From the NCBI RefSeq assembly GCF_018873765.1, contig NC_057919.1, forward strand, positions 62,510,484-62,574,483: a DNA stretch of 64,000 nucleotides. Direction: 5' to 3'. The position numbers were made by a program, and so were the translations under genes. The notes below the pieces were generated by a model, which saw only the letters and a program-made list of their open reading frames with translations, did not search any database and was not told the DNA's origin. Below are positions 1 through 11,280 of the stretch, in pieces; position 1 is the first letter of the stretch, and every line of letters starts with the position of its first letter. This DNA comes from Telopea speciosissima. Lineage: Eukaryota > Streptophyta > Magnoliopsida > Proteales > Proteaceae.

Positions 1-1700
1 TGGAGCTGGCTTAAGCTTCTTGGAAGTAGAAATATGCATCTGGTACTGGAATATGGTTGGATATTTAGGGGACAAAAGCCTCAAATGGGTAAGTTCACCA
101 CTTTCCTAATTCTCTTTTGGGAAAAGGTTCTCTTAGTCGACTGTGGAGAGCACAGTAGCATTATCTCTCTCCTCCTTAATTGAGAAATCGTTTCATCACT
201 CTTCATTGGTGTGCTCCCCTATGACACTGGCTTAGAGAACCATATCCCTTCCCTTTTTTTTGAGATTTGTCTTTGGCAAGTTTGCATCGTAGCTCTTTCA
301 GTTAATTAAGGGAGAGGGATGGGCACACGACCCATGTATATAGGTATCATGCACGCAAGAGAGAGGGAGAAGGGGTTTTGATGGATTACAAACCATATAT
401 AGGACCGACACATTAAATGAGGAGAGACCAGAGAAGGATGTAAGGGGTGTGTATTAGGAACTCATGTGCCCGTTTTTATCCCGTTAATTAAATTGGAAGG
501 GGGATGGATCTACACACTAGCATTGTGTAATGGAACTCAGTGTTGGTGATGTGGGAAGCATCTCAATCTTCTATTGCCATTGCCCTACATCACCCATACA
601 CGATCCACCGCTGTGCACCCAACCATGACCGTGATCGAGCTTCCCGCTACCACCAGAGTCTACGAACCACCAATACTTCCCTCCTCTACCACTAAAACTC
701 ACTGCTACTGCAACCCATGAGCTACGTCAGGACTCCCCCTCTCTACATCTCTTCCAACAGAAGTGGAAGAGCTTCCGAAGACTATCGTGTGTAAGGGGAT
801 GAAAAAAATATTATCTCCTAGTTATCCAATGAAGCAAAAATGTCTATTAATAGAGACCCTCTCCTTGCTTTCTTTGATAGTGCTAGGATCATCATTTGTT
901 ATCTCTTTGCGCTACGTAAGAGCCTTATCTCTGGATAATCATCTCACTCAACAAGGTTCTAATCTTGGGTTTCAACAGATTCCGAACAGAGCAACTCCTC
1001 CAACTCTCCCTTTCGCGACCCACACAACCCTTGCAACTACCCTCTTCCAAAACTCTTGTGCCCACCCCTTGAACCCCACCCAACCACCTCCCACCTCCCA
1101 CTGCCTCCCTGCCACCCTTTATCGATCTCCCTCACCCTAGCCACCTTTGCCTTTCTCTGCCACAATACCCTAGCCTCCTACTTGGCACTCCAGATTGATC
1201 TCTGAGGATCTTTGCAACATAAAATATCTCAATCTCTCTCCTACCTCATTTTCCCCTCCCTCTTTTATTGTTCCTCAACTAGAAGTTGCTAAACTCCTTT
1301 GAGTTCTTCTCAGTTCTATGCAATTATTGGCAATGGAGAAGAAGTTTGAGAAGATCCATCACCGGCACTAAGTGGCACTTGTCTAAAATGATAAAATGTG
1401 CCATCACTCAACCCTAGATGGAGAAGATCATCCTGAGAATCCTCTTCGAATCAAGGCGACATGGGAAATGTTGCAATTTGACAAAGGGCAAAGAGAGGTG
1501 GCTATAAGGAGAGGGAGGGGGAGCCAGATCAGATGGAGAGAAAGGGGATGGGAAGAGGGGATGCAGGTAATACAACAATAGCAAGAATGAGTGGCTGAGA
1601 TGCCTTCCGTCCCATCCGATGATCAATACAATGCTAACATATAAGATTCTATTATACCCCATTAGTGTGTAAATCATTTTCCCAAATAAGTATGTAATAG
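1..1700. other. Intergenic DNA, no gene seen
   Basis: No convincing coding region. The longest open frame (763-1140, plus) is rich in Pro, Thr and Ser, comes from pyrimidine-rich DNA and matches no family I know. Short purine- and pyrimidine-rich tracts are scattered through it. The stretch from about 1700 to 2004 is probably the 3' untranslated and downstream region of the IDD gene on the minus strand. Confidence 0.6.
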
Positions 1701-2004
1701 TTTTGAAGGTTAAACTTGAGCTGGGCTGGGCCCATCAAATGCCAAATGACCATGCAAGACTGAAATATTGTTTTCTTTCTAAAATGCAAGAAAGTATTCC
1801 CACCCACTCCTCAAAAATAGATGGAGTGGAGTTGGTCTTTTGCTTCATTCTTAAGGTCAACCATATACTAAAACTAACTAAAAATATCTTGTCTTCCCTG
1901 CAACCAAGGCAGGCCCTCATTACTTCCTTAATTACACTCTTTTTGAGTGCTTCCTCCTTCCTTGCATGATTGAAATCATTGGAAAGCTCATAAAGATCAT
2001 ACAA

Positions 2005-5000
2005 TCAAATATCCCACAATGATTTCTCCATGTCTTCTTGTCCATGTGATATCTGTTCTTGGAAAGGATTCAATTCTTGCAATCTTTTCTGACTCAGTTG
2101 TTGTTCATGCAAATTTACTGACCTAGATCCACCAATCCCCAAGAAATCCACAGTCATCATATCATCCCCTCCTCTGGTCCCTCCGAAGCTCGACGTGGAT
2201 GCTCCTGCCGGATTCTGTCCATTGTTTGGCATCCCTAACCCTGAATTACAATTCCTTCCATGGTTTTGATTACCTGCACCTGTAAACATCTCAGAGAACA
2301 TTCCCATTTCATTTGCCCTAGAAATCTGATCTGGGGCTTTCTGCAAGAAGTGGTTTGTGAATCCTCCACCATCCATCCCAACTAGTTGTGATGAATGGTC
2401 TATTAATTGTGGTTGTATGTGTTGCTGAGAAATTCCTCCTCCAAATGATGTTGTTCTAATGCCTGAGATCTGATCAGGCCCTGCCATGGCTGTAACCGAG
2501 CTCTTTTTCATCATAGGAGAGCTAATGTTATTACTTGTAGTTGCACCCATTTGAGCTGCTTTCTGCAACAATGCAGTTGCAGACAAGTGGGCCGACGACG
2601 ACGTCGAACCGGCCAGTTGTTGGTTCATTTTAGTACTGCTGTGAAGGCCATTAAAGCTCGATGAGCTGTTGGCACTGAGCTGAAGGCAAGAGGAAGGTGA
2701 AGATATGTTATTTCTTGGGACACCAAAGAGTGAGCTTGAGCTGTTCGAGAAAATTCCTCCTGTCATGCTCTGAGACTTTACTTGCATTGACATGAGATCC
2801 TGTGGGAGAGACTTGATCATTGATGGGTTCTTGGTTTCCTGGTGGCTGAATTCATGTATTCCTATTGATATATTGGTGACAGGCAATGATGGTATGAGCT
2901 CTGAAACTTGACCATGTAAGTTCCCTCCAAAGGTTGAGGTGAGCCCATGACTTCCTTTACTGTTTTCTTCTGTTAGGGCATCACAGAAAGCCCTGTGAGT
3001 GATGAAGCTATCTCTTCTGCATACACAAAGAAGAAGAAACACTTTCAAGAACAGAGAACACATAAAGATACTCATAGAAAAATAACTGATTCTGATCTCT
3101 CTGTACTGTAGTGGTAGTAATAATAATGTTTTACAATTGGGTTATATTTTAAGGGTTCTACCAGCCTGATCCTGAATCCACTGTGTGGCCTGAAAATTTC
3201 CACTAACCTCTCTCTCTCACAGGAGGAGTTAGATAAATAAAATACAAAAAATTAAAGAATATGAAAGTGCATTGGGATGTGGTCCTTTGTGGCCTTGTAA
3301 GTCCATGGAAGTCCATGCATCTTTTTTTATATTTTTTAAGGGTAAGGTTTCTTTTAACCCCTTTATAGAATAATTAAATTATTTTTTGAAGAAAGAGCAA
3401 TAAACAAATAAAAATTATCTGTGAGGTGGCATAGGAAACTCCGACGGCTCAGAAATACTTTTTCTATTTTGAGCCGCCAAGGGAAGGTATGCTAGCATCC
3501 TCTCTCCTACTCACAAAAAAATGAGCTTTTTTTTTTGTCAATACCTACTCTATAGAAAGGGGGCGGGGGAGGTGAGTGCAGAAGGCTTGAACTCGAGACT
3601 TCATTGTGAGCATGGGCTTATCTTATCGCAGTTGCCTCTCACCTGATATGGTATTCGGCTCTCCTCCAGCTTTGACGGGAGCGGGAGGATCCAACCCAGA
3701 AAAACAGGGGGGTACAGGGGGGTTTAGGTCATTTCACAGGCAGGCCTGCCTGTGAAATGACCCAAACCCCCCTGTTTTTGCTAGGCTGGATCCTCCTGCT
3801 CCCACCACGGCCGGAGAGAGCCAGATCTATAAAATGAGCTGACTGCTCTCCTATGTATGAAATCGTTCTGCTGCGCTCCCCTATGCCACTTGCTCAAATA
3901 ATCCTCTTCCATTAGTTAATTATGAGAACACCCATTTCATATTGAAATGGTAAAAAAAAATTGTTTATATAGGTTAATTGAAGGTTGTAGTACTGCAAGA
4001 AGCAAAAAAAAAAGAATCCAGTAGTAGATAATGCAGGAAGTCTTTTAAGAAAGAAGAAAAGATGAAATTAGAATAGAGAATAAGATTACATTTCTTGGGT
4101 TTGCTTTTTAAGAGTTTAGTAGGGTTTGATGTAGACAGGGATTGAAAGTATGAAAGGAATCAAAAGGGGATGTAAAAGAGTTCATTACTTTGTCGGCCAT
4201 TTCACCAATCTTAACACGTTTGGGAAGTTATAAGTGACAATAATTCAAGGTGTTGAAAATTTGAAATCCTCATCAATCAAGTATTGTGTGCCAGCCAGTT
4301 CATGCAATGGACAGCTTATCTTAAAGTGGAACTATTTTGAAGTTAATAGTAAAACCTCCATTAATGTTAATATGAACATGAGAAATACCCTCTTTGATCA
4401 ACCTCTGTTACTGTAAAAAATCTGAATCAGAAACCCAAATTAATGGATTCAGAAAAGGAGAAAATAACAAACCTGGAGAAGATTGTTCCACAATCACATT
4501 TGTACTCCTTTGTACCACAAGTCTTTGAATGAGCTTTCCAATCTGATTGAACTGCATATTTCTTAGAACACTTATCACATTTCCATTTCTTCTCTCCATG
4601 TTTCCTACTGAAATGCTTCTTGATTCCAGTAAGGTCACCCAATGCTCTAGATGGGTTGTGATGGACACAAGTAGGCTCAGGGCATATATACACCCTCTTC
4701 CTTATCTCATTTGCTGTTCTTTGCCTAAGCTTCCAAGGAAGATTATGACCTCTTCTGTGAAGTTGCAGGTTTTGATCCCTTTGGAACCCCTTATTGCATA
4801 TCTCACACACAAATCTGTTGGTTGCCATAAGAGTCTTTGGAGATAGAGCAACCACTTCTGCACTTGGGTCTACACTCACATACATGGATGACAATTACTA
4901 ATTAGCATTAATCATCATTTTAAGGTTTAATTACCCTTAATTAAAGACTTCAAATTAGAGATCAAAATCACCATAACCTAGGCTTACATGCAAAACCCAT

Positions 5001-5416
5001 CAACACTAAGCAATAAAGTTTCCAGAAAAATCTGAATCCATTTCAATTATAGGAAAAACTTCAAGAATCAAACACAAAACTTTGATAAGTTCTGGCCCAC
5101 TTAGATAGGAGAAATCTCCAAAACCAATCAAAGATAAAGACTATGAAAAGAGAAAAAGAATATTTTAAGTATAAGAAAGCAATAATTGAGGTTCAGGGGA
5201 GTAGTTGGATTTGCCTGGAGTTCCTGGTAGATTCCTTTTCTTCTTGACCAGTGGTTGTTGTTGTGAGATAGAACCATTGCTGTTAGTTGTAGTTGAAGGT
5301 CCTGAGTTAGAACCATGGAAGTGATCTTGCACCAGTTGTTGTTGTTGTTGTTGCTCTTCTTCTCCTGTGTTGCCAGAAGAGAAGCTCCCAGCTGCTTCAC
5401 CTGTGATGTTTGACAT
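2005..5416 (-). CDS. IDD: INDETERMINATE-DOMAIN (IDD) C2H2 zinc-finger transcription factor
   Basis: Nuclear DNA-binding regulator of the plant IDD family (JACKDAW, NUTCRACKER, IDD4/5/7, GAF1), which controls patterning, gibberellin and sugar responses. Coding exons are 5416-5215, 4869-4473 and 3016-2005; the joints keep frame and give 536 aa. A Gln run (about 22-27) precedes the basic KKKRNLPGTP motif (58-67). The ID domain has four fingers: C2H2 at 89-109, C2H2 with a long loop at 130-158, C2HC at 165-185 and C2HC at 192-211. The C-terminal part is Ser/Asn/Gly/Gln-rich and keeps the two family motifs SATALLQKAAQMG (345-357) and TVDFLGIG (488-495). Intron 1 (5214-4870) has a GC donor; intron 2 (4472-3017) is GT-AG and carries a foldback repeat. 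The start is the first ATG of the frame, and MSN(I/L)T...SSGN resembles known IDD N-termini. The subclade is not settled. The gene looks intact. Confidence 0.95.
3535..3655 (-). repeat. Possible tRNA-derived SINE fragment
   Basis: On the minus strand a B-box-like GAGTTCAAGCC sits near 3590, preceded by a weak A-box-like stretch, as in the head of plant tRNA-derived SINEs. There is no recognisable tail or target duplication, so this is a weak call. It abuts the foldback element. Confidence 0.25.
3657..3822. repeat. Foldback element with perfect 32-bp central palindrome, IDD intron 2
   Basis: The two halves are near reverse complements: ggctctcctcc at the left end pairs with ggagagagcc at the right, and the centre 3729-3760 is a perfect 16+16 palindrome with no loop. 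Further out the arms continue with mismatches and small indels. Its form fits a foldback MITE; I see no clear target-site duplication. It lies between exons 2 and 3 and does not touch the splice sites. Confidence 0.8.
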
Positions 5417-5731
5417 GGAAGGAAGAGAATGATTGAGCTTATTATTGTAGTTTTGTCGTTCTTTCTCTCTTTCTTCTATTCTTTTCTCAAGTTCTACCAA
5501 AAAAGAAAAGAAAAAAAAATTTTCTTTCTTTGGTAATTTCTTAGTTGTTGGTGCTCTCAAAAGGAAAACTGGGATTTGGGTTTGTCTGTAAGTGTACAGA
5601 AAAGTTGGGATTTGCCATTGCTAGAGGAAGACAAAAACCAGGGAATTCTCCTTCATTTCTGGAGTAGAAAGGAAACTCTTGCAGCTCAAGAACATCGGAA
5701 CCTGGTCTCCCCTTGCCTTTGTATTTTATAA
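5417..5731 (-). promoter_or_regulatory. Leader and TATA box of the IDD gene, with upstream ORFs
   Basis: TATAAAATAC lies at 5731-5722 on the minus strand, about 310 bases before the start codon, so transcription should begin near 5700 (inferred). The leader has at least one upstream ORF: ATG at 5618 to TAA at 5541, 25 codons. A second one, ATG at 5695 to TAG at 5621, 24 codons, counts only if transcription starts upstream of it. The main frame is open further upstream but has no in-frame ATG there. The leader is AG-rich near 5450-5520. Confidence 0.5.
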
Positions 5732-6362
5732 ATGATCACAAGTCACTCAAGCTCTACGGATTTGTCCCTTCCTTTGCTCATTAGTATTAAAGTATTGCCA
5801 CCCAGCCTTAATTCCCACCCTACTCTATATTTAATCCTTTTTTCCTTGTTTATATATTGTAAGCTTAAAAATGACTGAAACCCTAACATGGAGAATGCCG
5901 TTAACAGTGACATGAGTCCTTTTATGTCATTCCACTATATACAAAACTATTTATTTTCTTGTACAAAATCAGAAGTTAGGGAAAGAGATTCCCACCCAAG
6001 CGTCGCGAGGATTCCTTTCCACGCTCTCTCACATAATGGGTAGTGAGTCCACACTGACACTCTCTTTCTTTAAGAAATCGTTTCTCGGTCATATTTTGAT
6101 TGGTGTGGTGTGACAAACTTGGTTTGTTCGAAAACTTGATATGTGAGTAGGGGACTATGGGGTCTATGTGTCCAATAAAATTCAGCCATACAATTTTGCA
6201 GACGATAGAATTAGGTCTACCAATTAGAGTTTCCTTCTTGGCTAGGCTGACAAGAAAACGTGTTCCCATATTTTACTAAGTGAATTTTATTGTTTGGGTA
6301 ACTTAAAGATTATCAAGATCACACTAAGACATTAATTCATTGAGATATGATGAGACATTGGT

Positions 6363-6464
6363 CAGAAAACAACCTCTTTGTGAAGTGAGGTATGGCTGTG
6401 TACATTATGACTCTCCCCAGACCTTGCAGCCGGGGGAGCCTCGTGCACTAGTTACACCCCTTTT
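6363..6464 (+). mobile_element. 5'-truncated Au-like SINE
   Basis: The segment contains the widespread plant SINE tail: ctgtgtacattatgactc, then ccccagacc, then gggagcctcgtgcact, ending in cacccctttt. It is flanked by 17-bp direct repeats, tatgatgagacattggt at 6346-6362 and the same with one C-to-T change at 6465-6481, as expected for retrotransposition by target-primed reverse transcription. The tRNA-like head is missing. Assignment to the Au family is from memory of its 3' end. Confidence 0.78.
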
Positions 6465-6629
6465 TATGATGAGATATTGGTGATTGTGACAAAGATGCAT
6501 AATCTTTCAATTACCGTATCTACAAACAACAGAAAAACATTTTTGCCACATGTATCACATTTTGATAATTTTGTGTAGTGATTTTCGTGAATTATATTGT
6601 TCATATATGTAAATGAACTTAGAATAAAC

Positions 6630-7195
6630 TGTTGGGTTTGATATTGTTTATCTAGACCGGTTGATGGATTTAGTTCAATGGTCTAGTTGAGTTATCCATT
6701 AGGATCTTTTAATGAGAAAGGTGTGGAGTCTTTAAGAAAGTAGAGTCTTTCAAGAAAATAAAAAAGTGTAGAGTCTTACAAGTAGTAAAGTCTTCAAGAA
6801 GGTGAAGGCTTCTAAGAGAGAGGAAGATGTAGAGTCTTCCAAGTGGATGAACTCTTCCAAGATGGTGAAGGAAGAGTCTATAAAATGAGAGATGTATCTT
6901 CCAAGGATTTAGTACCTGAGAAGTTAGGAGTGGAGAGACATCAAGATTGAGAGAGAGAAAGTGAGTAATTGACGAAGTGAGAAAAGTGAAGAGAGAGAGA
7001 GAGTGGTGTAGTGGTGTACAAGGATCTCATGTTTGAGAATCAAGTTACAATGATAGAATTGTATCTCTTCTCTTGTTCTTAGTAGAAGATCGTATTACTC
7101 TGTGGGCGTAGGTAGTATCGCCGAATCACGTAAATCTCTCATTTCTTGTGTGTGTGCTTGTTTTACTTTCATGTGCTCGTTGTTCTTAGATATAC
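6630..7195 (+). repeat. Solitary Copia-type LTR or LTR fragment
   Basis: The segment starts with TGTTGGG, has a TATA-like tctataaaatgag near 6880, a run of GA-rich repeats around 6730-7010, and then gtgggcgtaggtagtatcg followed by ccgaatcacgtaaatc, the conserved end region of many plant Copia LTRs (Copia element 2 in this window has a related version). No internal region follows and I could not find a matching 5-bp target duplication, so the right end is approximate. Confidence 0.55.
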
Positions 7196-7515
7196 AATTT
7201 TGTGAGTCATACAAGTAAAGGAGTCATTTAACATATCAAATCATCAGATATCTAGGGAATGGTCAAGATTGATCATACATAAAAATTCAGAGTCAAACAC
7301 CACCAAATAGAGATCTTTTTTCTTTATTTTTAATTATTTAATTTTTTTATTGAATTTTCAAAGCTTTATTTTGTCATTTGACCAACTTCACTCAAACTAA
7401 AACTAAACATATAATTGAAGACCTTGGTACCTATCCCATCTCTCCACAAAATTTTAACCCCGTATACAATCTGTCATGTGGTAGATATTTATGTAAATCT
7501 ATAGTCGCTCCCTAC

Positions 7516-7711
7516 CCGAAAGGGGAGAGAGAGTCCGGCTCTTCTCCAGAGAGCTCATCGCCTAGGGCACGTCCAAGAGGCATCCAAGGGTTGGGTTGTG
7601 CCACACACATCTCGGTACATGCCTAGAGATGTGTGCGACATAACCCAACGTCTGGATACCCCTTGAACGTACTGGACTCCCTGGAGAGGAGCTCAAGCCG
7701 AGAGAGAGGGG
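7516..7711. repeat. Foldback (inverted-repeat) element
   Basis: Left-arm segments agggagag-like, gtccggctc and ttgggttgtgccacacacat recur in inverse order and reverse complement in the right arm (atgtgtgcgacataacccaa and onward to gagagagagggg). The arms run almost to the centre near 7620. MITE-like; no target duplication identified. Confidence 0.65.
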
Positions 7712-8161
7712 CAACATATCAATACTTGCACGAGACAAAGGATGGGTCATTGAGTTGGAAAGACCAGCATAGAAATGTGGCCGTGAAGCAGATAAAATAA
7801 TAGGAGATTTTGAGTTGAAACATCGCTGGCAGACGAGAAGGAGAGCTTATAGTCGTGGTTTTGTCTGTTTACGTGTGGGGCTGGCTTACTTTAATTTTCA
7901 AAGTAAGCCTAAGCCAGTAAAGCCCTCCCAGGTCCCATGCTGATTTTATTCAAATATTCATTCACTCACCCTAAGAGTCTCACTTTTACTCATTTGCTCA
8001 TTTTTTCAAAAATGTCGCCTGCGTTAAATATGCCAAATCCTCACAAAGTACCTCTGGAACCGTACGATTTTGTTTCACGCCCGAAACAAGCCGCCATAAA
8101 TTTCTGAATGACTGAAGTACCCTCACCAGTCCTAATTTGTCTGATCACCTACACCCATAGA

Positions 8162-8445
8162 TAAGGGTGTTAAACGGCCCGACTAATTGTGAAACCTTAA
8201 CAGAACCATTTATTAAACGGTTTCATGGTTTTGATATTAAACGATTCGGTTCGATAAATAGTTTCTTTGATTTTGACACATTTATGTAGATTAAGAGTGT
8301 TAAACGATTTATTCGGTTAAGGGATTCGATTTGGTTCAAACCGTTTAACTAAACAGCATCAATTCTCAAACCATAATCAAACCGTTTATTTAATGTTTTT
8401 GAATTTGTTTCGATAAACAGTTTCGGTTTGATTTTGACACCCTTA
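8162..8445. mobile_element. hAT-like non-autonomous element
   Basis: Ends are inverted repeats TAAGGGTGTTAAA / TAAGGGTGTCAAA. The flanks cccataga (8154-8161) and cccgtagt (8446-8453) match at 6 of 8 positions, consistent with a decayed 8-bp target duplication typical of hAT elements. The interior is built of short cggtttgattttg-like repeats and codes for nothing. Confidence 0.5.
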
Positions 8446-8960
8446 CCCGTAGTCCCATAAACGAAAGAGAGTGAATTGGTTCGATTTCGGTTTTCGTTTC
8501 GATTCGATTTAAGAAACAAAATGTAAAAAATAAAATCGAACCAAACCAAAAATAGCAATACATTTTTAAAATTGCAATTGAATTGACTCAGTTCGATTCG
8601 GTTTAGGTTTTTATTCGATTTTGTATTTAGCTAGGCTAACTTTTTTACATGTTCGCTAAAAAAAATCCTTATCTATTAGGATTATAGTCCATCAAATTTT
8701 TCTCAAAACACTAAAATGGAAAAGAATTTATCATCCACATTTGATTAAAAACTTTTAAAAAAATATATAATTTCATACGGTTCCTTATTCGATTTGAAAA
8801 CAGGTAATTCGATTCGATTTAACGATTTTAGACATCAAACCAAACCTAAAGAAGATTCCAGTTGAAACTACAACCGAATCCATTTACTTCAATTCGGTTT
8901 TACACGACCGGTTTCGGTTTTAAATTGATACCCTTACGTGAACAACTAAACGTAAGGGTA
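8446..8960. repeat. Low-complexity cggttcgatt-type repeat DNA
   Basis: AT-rich DNA with many permutations of ggttcgattcggttt on both strands, ending in tgatacccttacgtg, which resembles the right end of the neighbouring hAT-like element. Probably the remnant of a related element whose left end is lost. No gene. Confidence 0.4.
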
Positions 8961-9780
8961 GACATCCAATATTCAAGACAATCATAGGGGTGATTATGTC
9001 ATTGCATGAAGATTCTTTTTTAGGTACTCCATCACGTCGAGTTTTGATAGATTCTATGCTTTGTTTTTCTTTAATATTTTCCCCTTTTTTAAAATCAATA
9101 GAGACGGTGAAGGTTGATCAGATAGTGGATGACGTGGCACATTTGTTCATATGCGTGTTGATGGGTTATAAAATTGTTTAAATTTGGACGAGTAAAAAAT
9201 AATAATTGAAAATAAAAAGAAGAAAATAGATTGGATGAATATGGATATATTTATGGAGAGGGTTTCCCACAATGCTAGTGTGGGGAGGAATCTGCACACC
9301 ACTCCAATAGCAGTGTAGAAAATGGTATCATTCCATTGGGTAGAACAAGAGAAAGAATGTCAGGGTGGACTTCATTAGGGGTGTTAAAACTTGAACTGCA
9401 CTAGTAGATTCGACCTGAACTAATCGGCTGAAGGTTGAGACTGGCTCGATTAATTACTAAACATGTTGGGCTGGAACATTGACCATTAATAATTGGACAT
9501 TTTCGATGTAAGGCAGTAGCCTGATGATTGCTCGATCGGGATCAACCAAAGACTGCAACCTATCGATAACCGATTATTTATAATCCGATTAATCAATTTC
9601 AGCCAATTTAGCCCAATTATATCCCGTTTATGACTAGTTTAAGGACTATTTATAACCCAATTAATCAATTAGCTTGTTTAAAGCCCAGTCACTTGAGCCC
9701 GATTATGGATCAGTAATTGACTGATCGAATAGAAACGTGTCCATGCACCTCGCCTAAGGGTCTGATTGCCTAAACAGCAA

Positions 9781-9848
9781 GAAACGATGCAATGCCTTAC
9801 AAGTGTAAGTGTGTGTGTGTGAGAAACGATGCAATGCCTTACAAGTGT

Positions 9849-9893
<45 letters not shown>
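9781..9893. repeat. 42-bp tandem duplication followed by a GT microsatellite
   Basis: gaaacgatgcaatgcctt plus the following cttacaagtgtaag unit occurs at 9781 and again at 9823 (period 42). Both copies end in GT repeats; the second runs on as an unbroken GT tract from about 9851 to 9893. The first copy has only a short GT tail. Confidence 0.85.
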
Positions 9894-9894
<1 letters not shown>

Positions 9895-11004
9895 CACTTC
9901 TTAATTGTCCATTGTCTTATTCCCAAAAGTTGTTAGAAAGATATAAAAAGGATTTTCAAAAATAAATTGAAAGTAACGTATCATTATGTCATTATCAAAA
10001 GATGTCATTGTCATGTATATTTTTTTAGTATACATGAAAGGACTCCATTACCCACATTCAAAAAAATTATTTATCATACTAAAATGACATAAAAATAAAG
10101 TTATAAATTATTTGACACCTTGAGGGAATTAATAAGAAAATCCTATATATAGGGACAGGGTTCTCTCTGAAAGCAGAAACTCTTCACCCTCTCACATAAA
10201 CATTGTTTATTCATTTATTAATGAAATGCAAAAAAAATTAAGCAAACGCAATATATGCCTTAGGCTTAGAGAGTCTTATATATATAACGCTAACTAGTCG
10301 TATAGCCCCTGACCTACGAGGGGAGCCAAGGAGAGAATGTGCAGAGGCATTGACTTGTATGAGCTTTTCAATTTCACTGGGGGTTTAATGGTCCTTTCGC
10401 ATGATCCTGTGCCTAGGTACAGTAACCACGTGACTGATTAGCATTCTTTTTCCCTGTATATATTTTAAAAAAAATACTTTCTTATGATGCCAGAGTACTA
10501 TTTCTCCTATTTTTATCTTTTCTAGTCTGACCATGTAGGTCTTATTATGTGAATAATTAATTCTATTATCCATACTTCCGTTGGTGTGGTGGCTTGTATT
10601 GTGTTATTGGGCTGCAAACACCGGATTGCCGCCCTAGAGAAAAAGCATGGAAAACGACATGGACTCTTTAATTAAGTTGACACCATTGCGGACCCATACC
10701 ATTGTCTTTTTCTAAGTTCTAATACTCTACCCCCTCTCTCTCTCTCTCTCTCTCTCTCACGTGGGGAAGGGATGGAAATAGTAATTTTGGCATGCTAAGT
10801 AGCAGGTTACATACATTTGGAATTACATTACGATCATGTGAGCATTTTTTAGCAATGTGATAGGGTTCCAGCTTATATTTTCATATTCATAATGTGATAT
10901 TTACTTATATGTCATTCTATCAAGTAGGTGTAACTAAAATTTTCCCAAATTAATTAGTTGTTTTTTTTTTTATAATTTTTTTGGTGCAAAAACCCTCATA
11001 AAGG

Positions 11005-11280
11005 TAGGGGTGTAAGTGAATAGCCGAAATTCGTTTTCATATCCGTGTCAGTATCCGTTTAGCATTATTCGAATCCTTCCAAAAGCTAAATGGATGCGAA
11101 TACGGATAAGCTATAGCAATTCGAAAAGCTATATTTACATGTACACGAAAAAAATATCCGATCCGTATCCGTGTCCGTATCCATTTACTACTATTTGAAT
11201 CCATTCGAAAGCTAATCGGATGCGGATGCGGATGCGGATAGAGCGCTATCCGAGCCGAATCCGATCCATTTACATCCCTA
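11005..11280. mobile_element. hAT-like MITE
   Basis: Terminal inverted repeats TAGGGGTGTAAGTGAAT and TAGGGATGTAAATGGAT. The flanks are cataaagg on the left (10997-11004) and cataaaagg on the right (11281-11289), an 8-bp target duplication with one added A, as expected for hAT transposition. The interior repeats atccgtatccgtgtccg-type words. No coding capacity. Confidence 0.7.

Noticed and set aside
763-1140. 125-codon open frame, plus strand
   Set aside because: Pro/Thr/Ser-rich product of pyrimidine-rich DNA; no domain or codon pattern of a gene.
5417-5560. N-terminal extension of the IDD protein
   Set aside because: The frame is open but has no ATG; the conserved MSNITG start at 5416 is better.
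9678-9926. Open frame with a His-Thr run
   Set aside because: It is the translated GT microsatellite.
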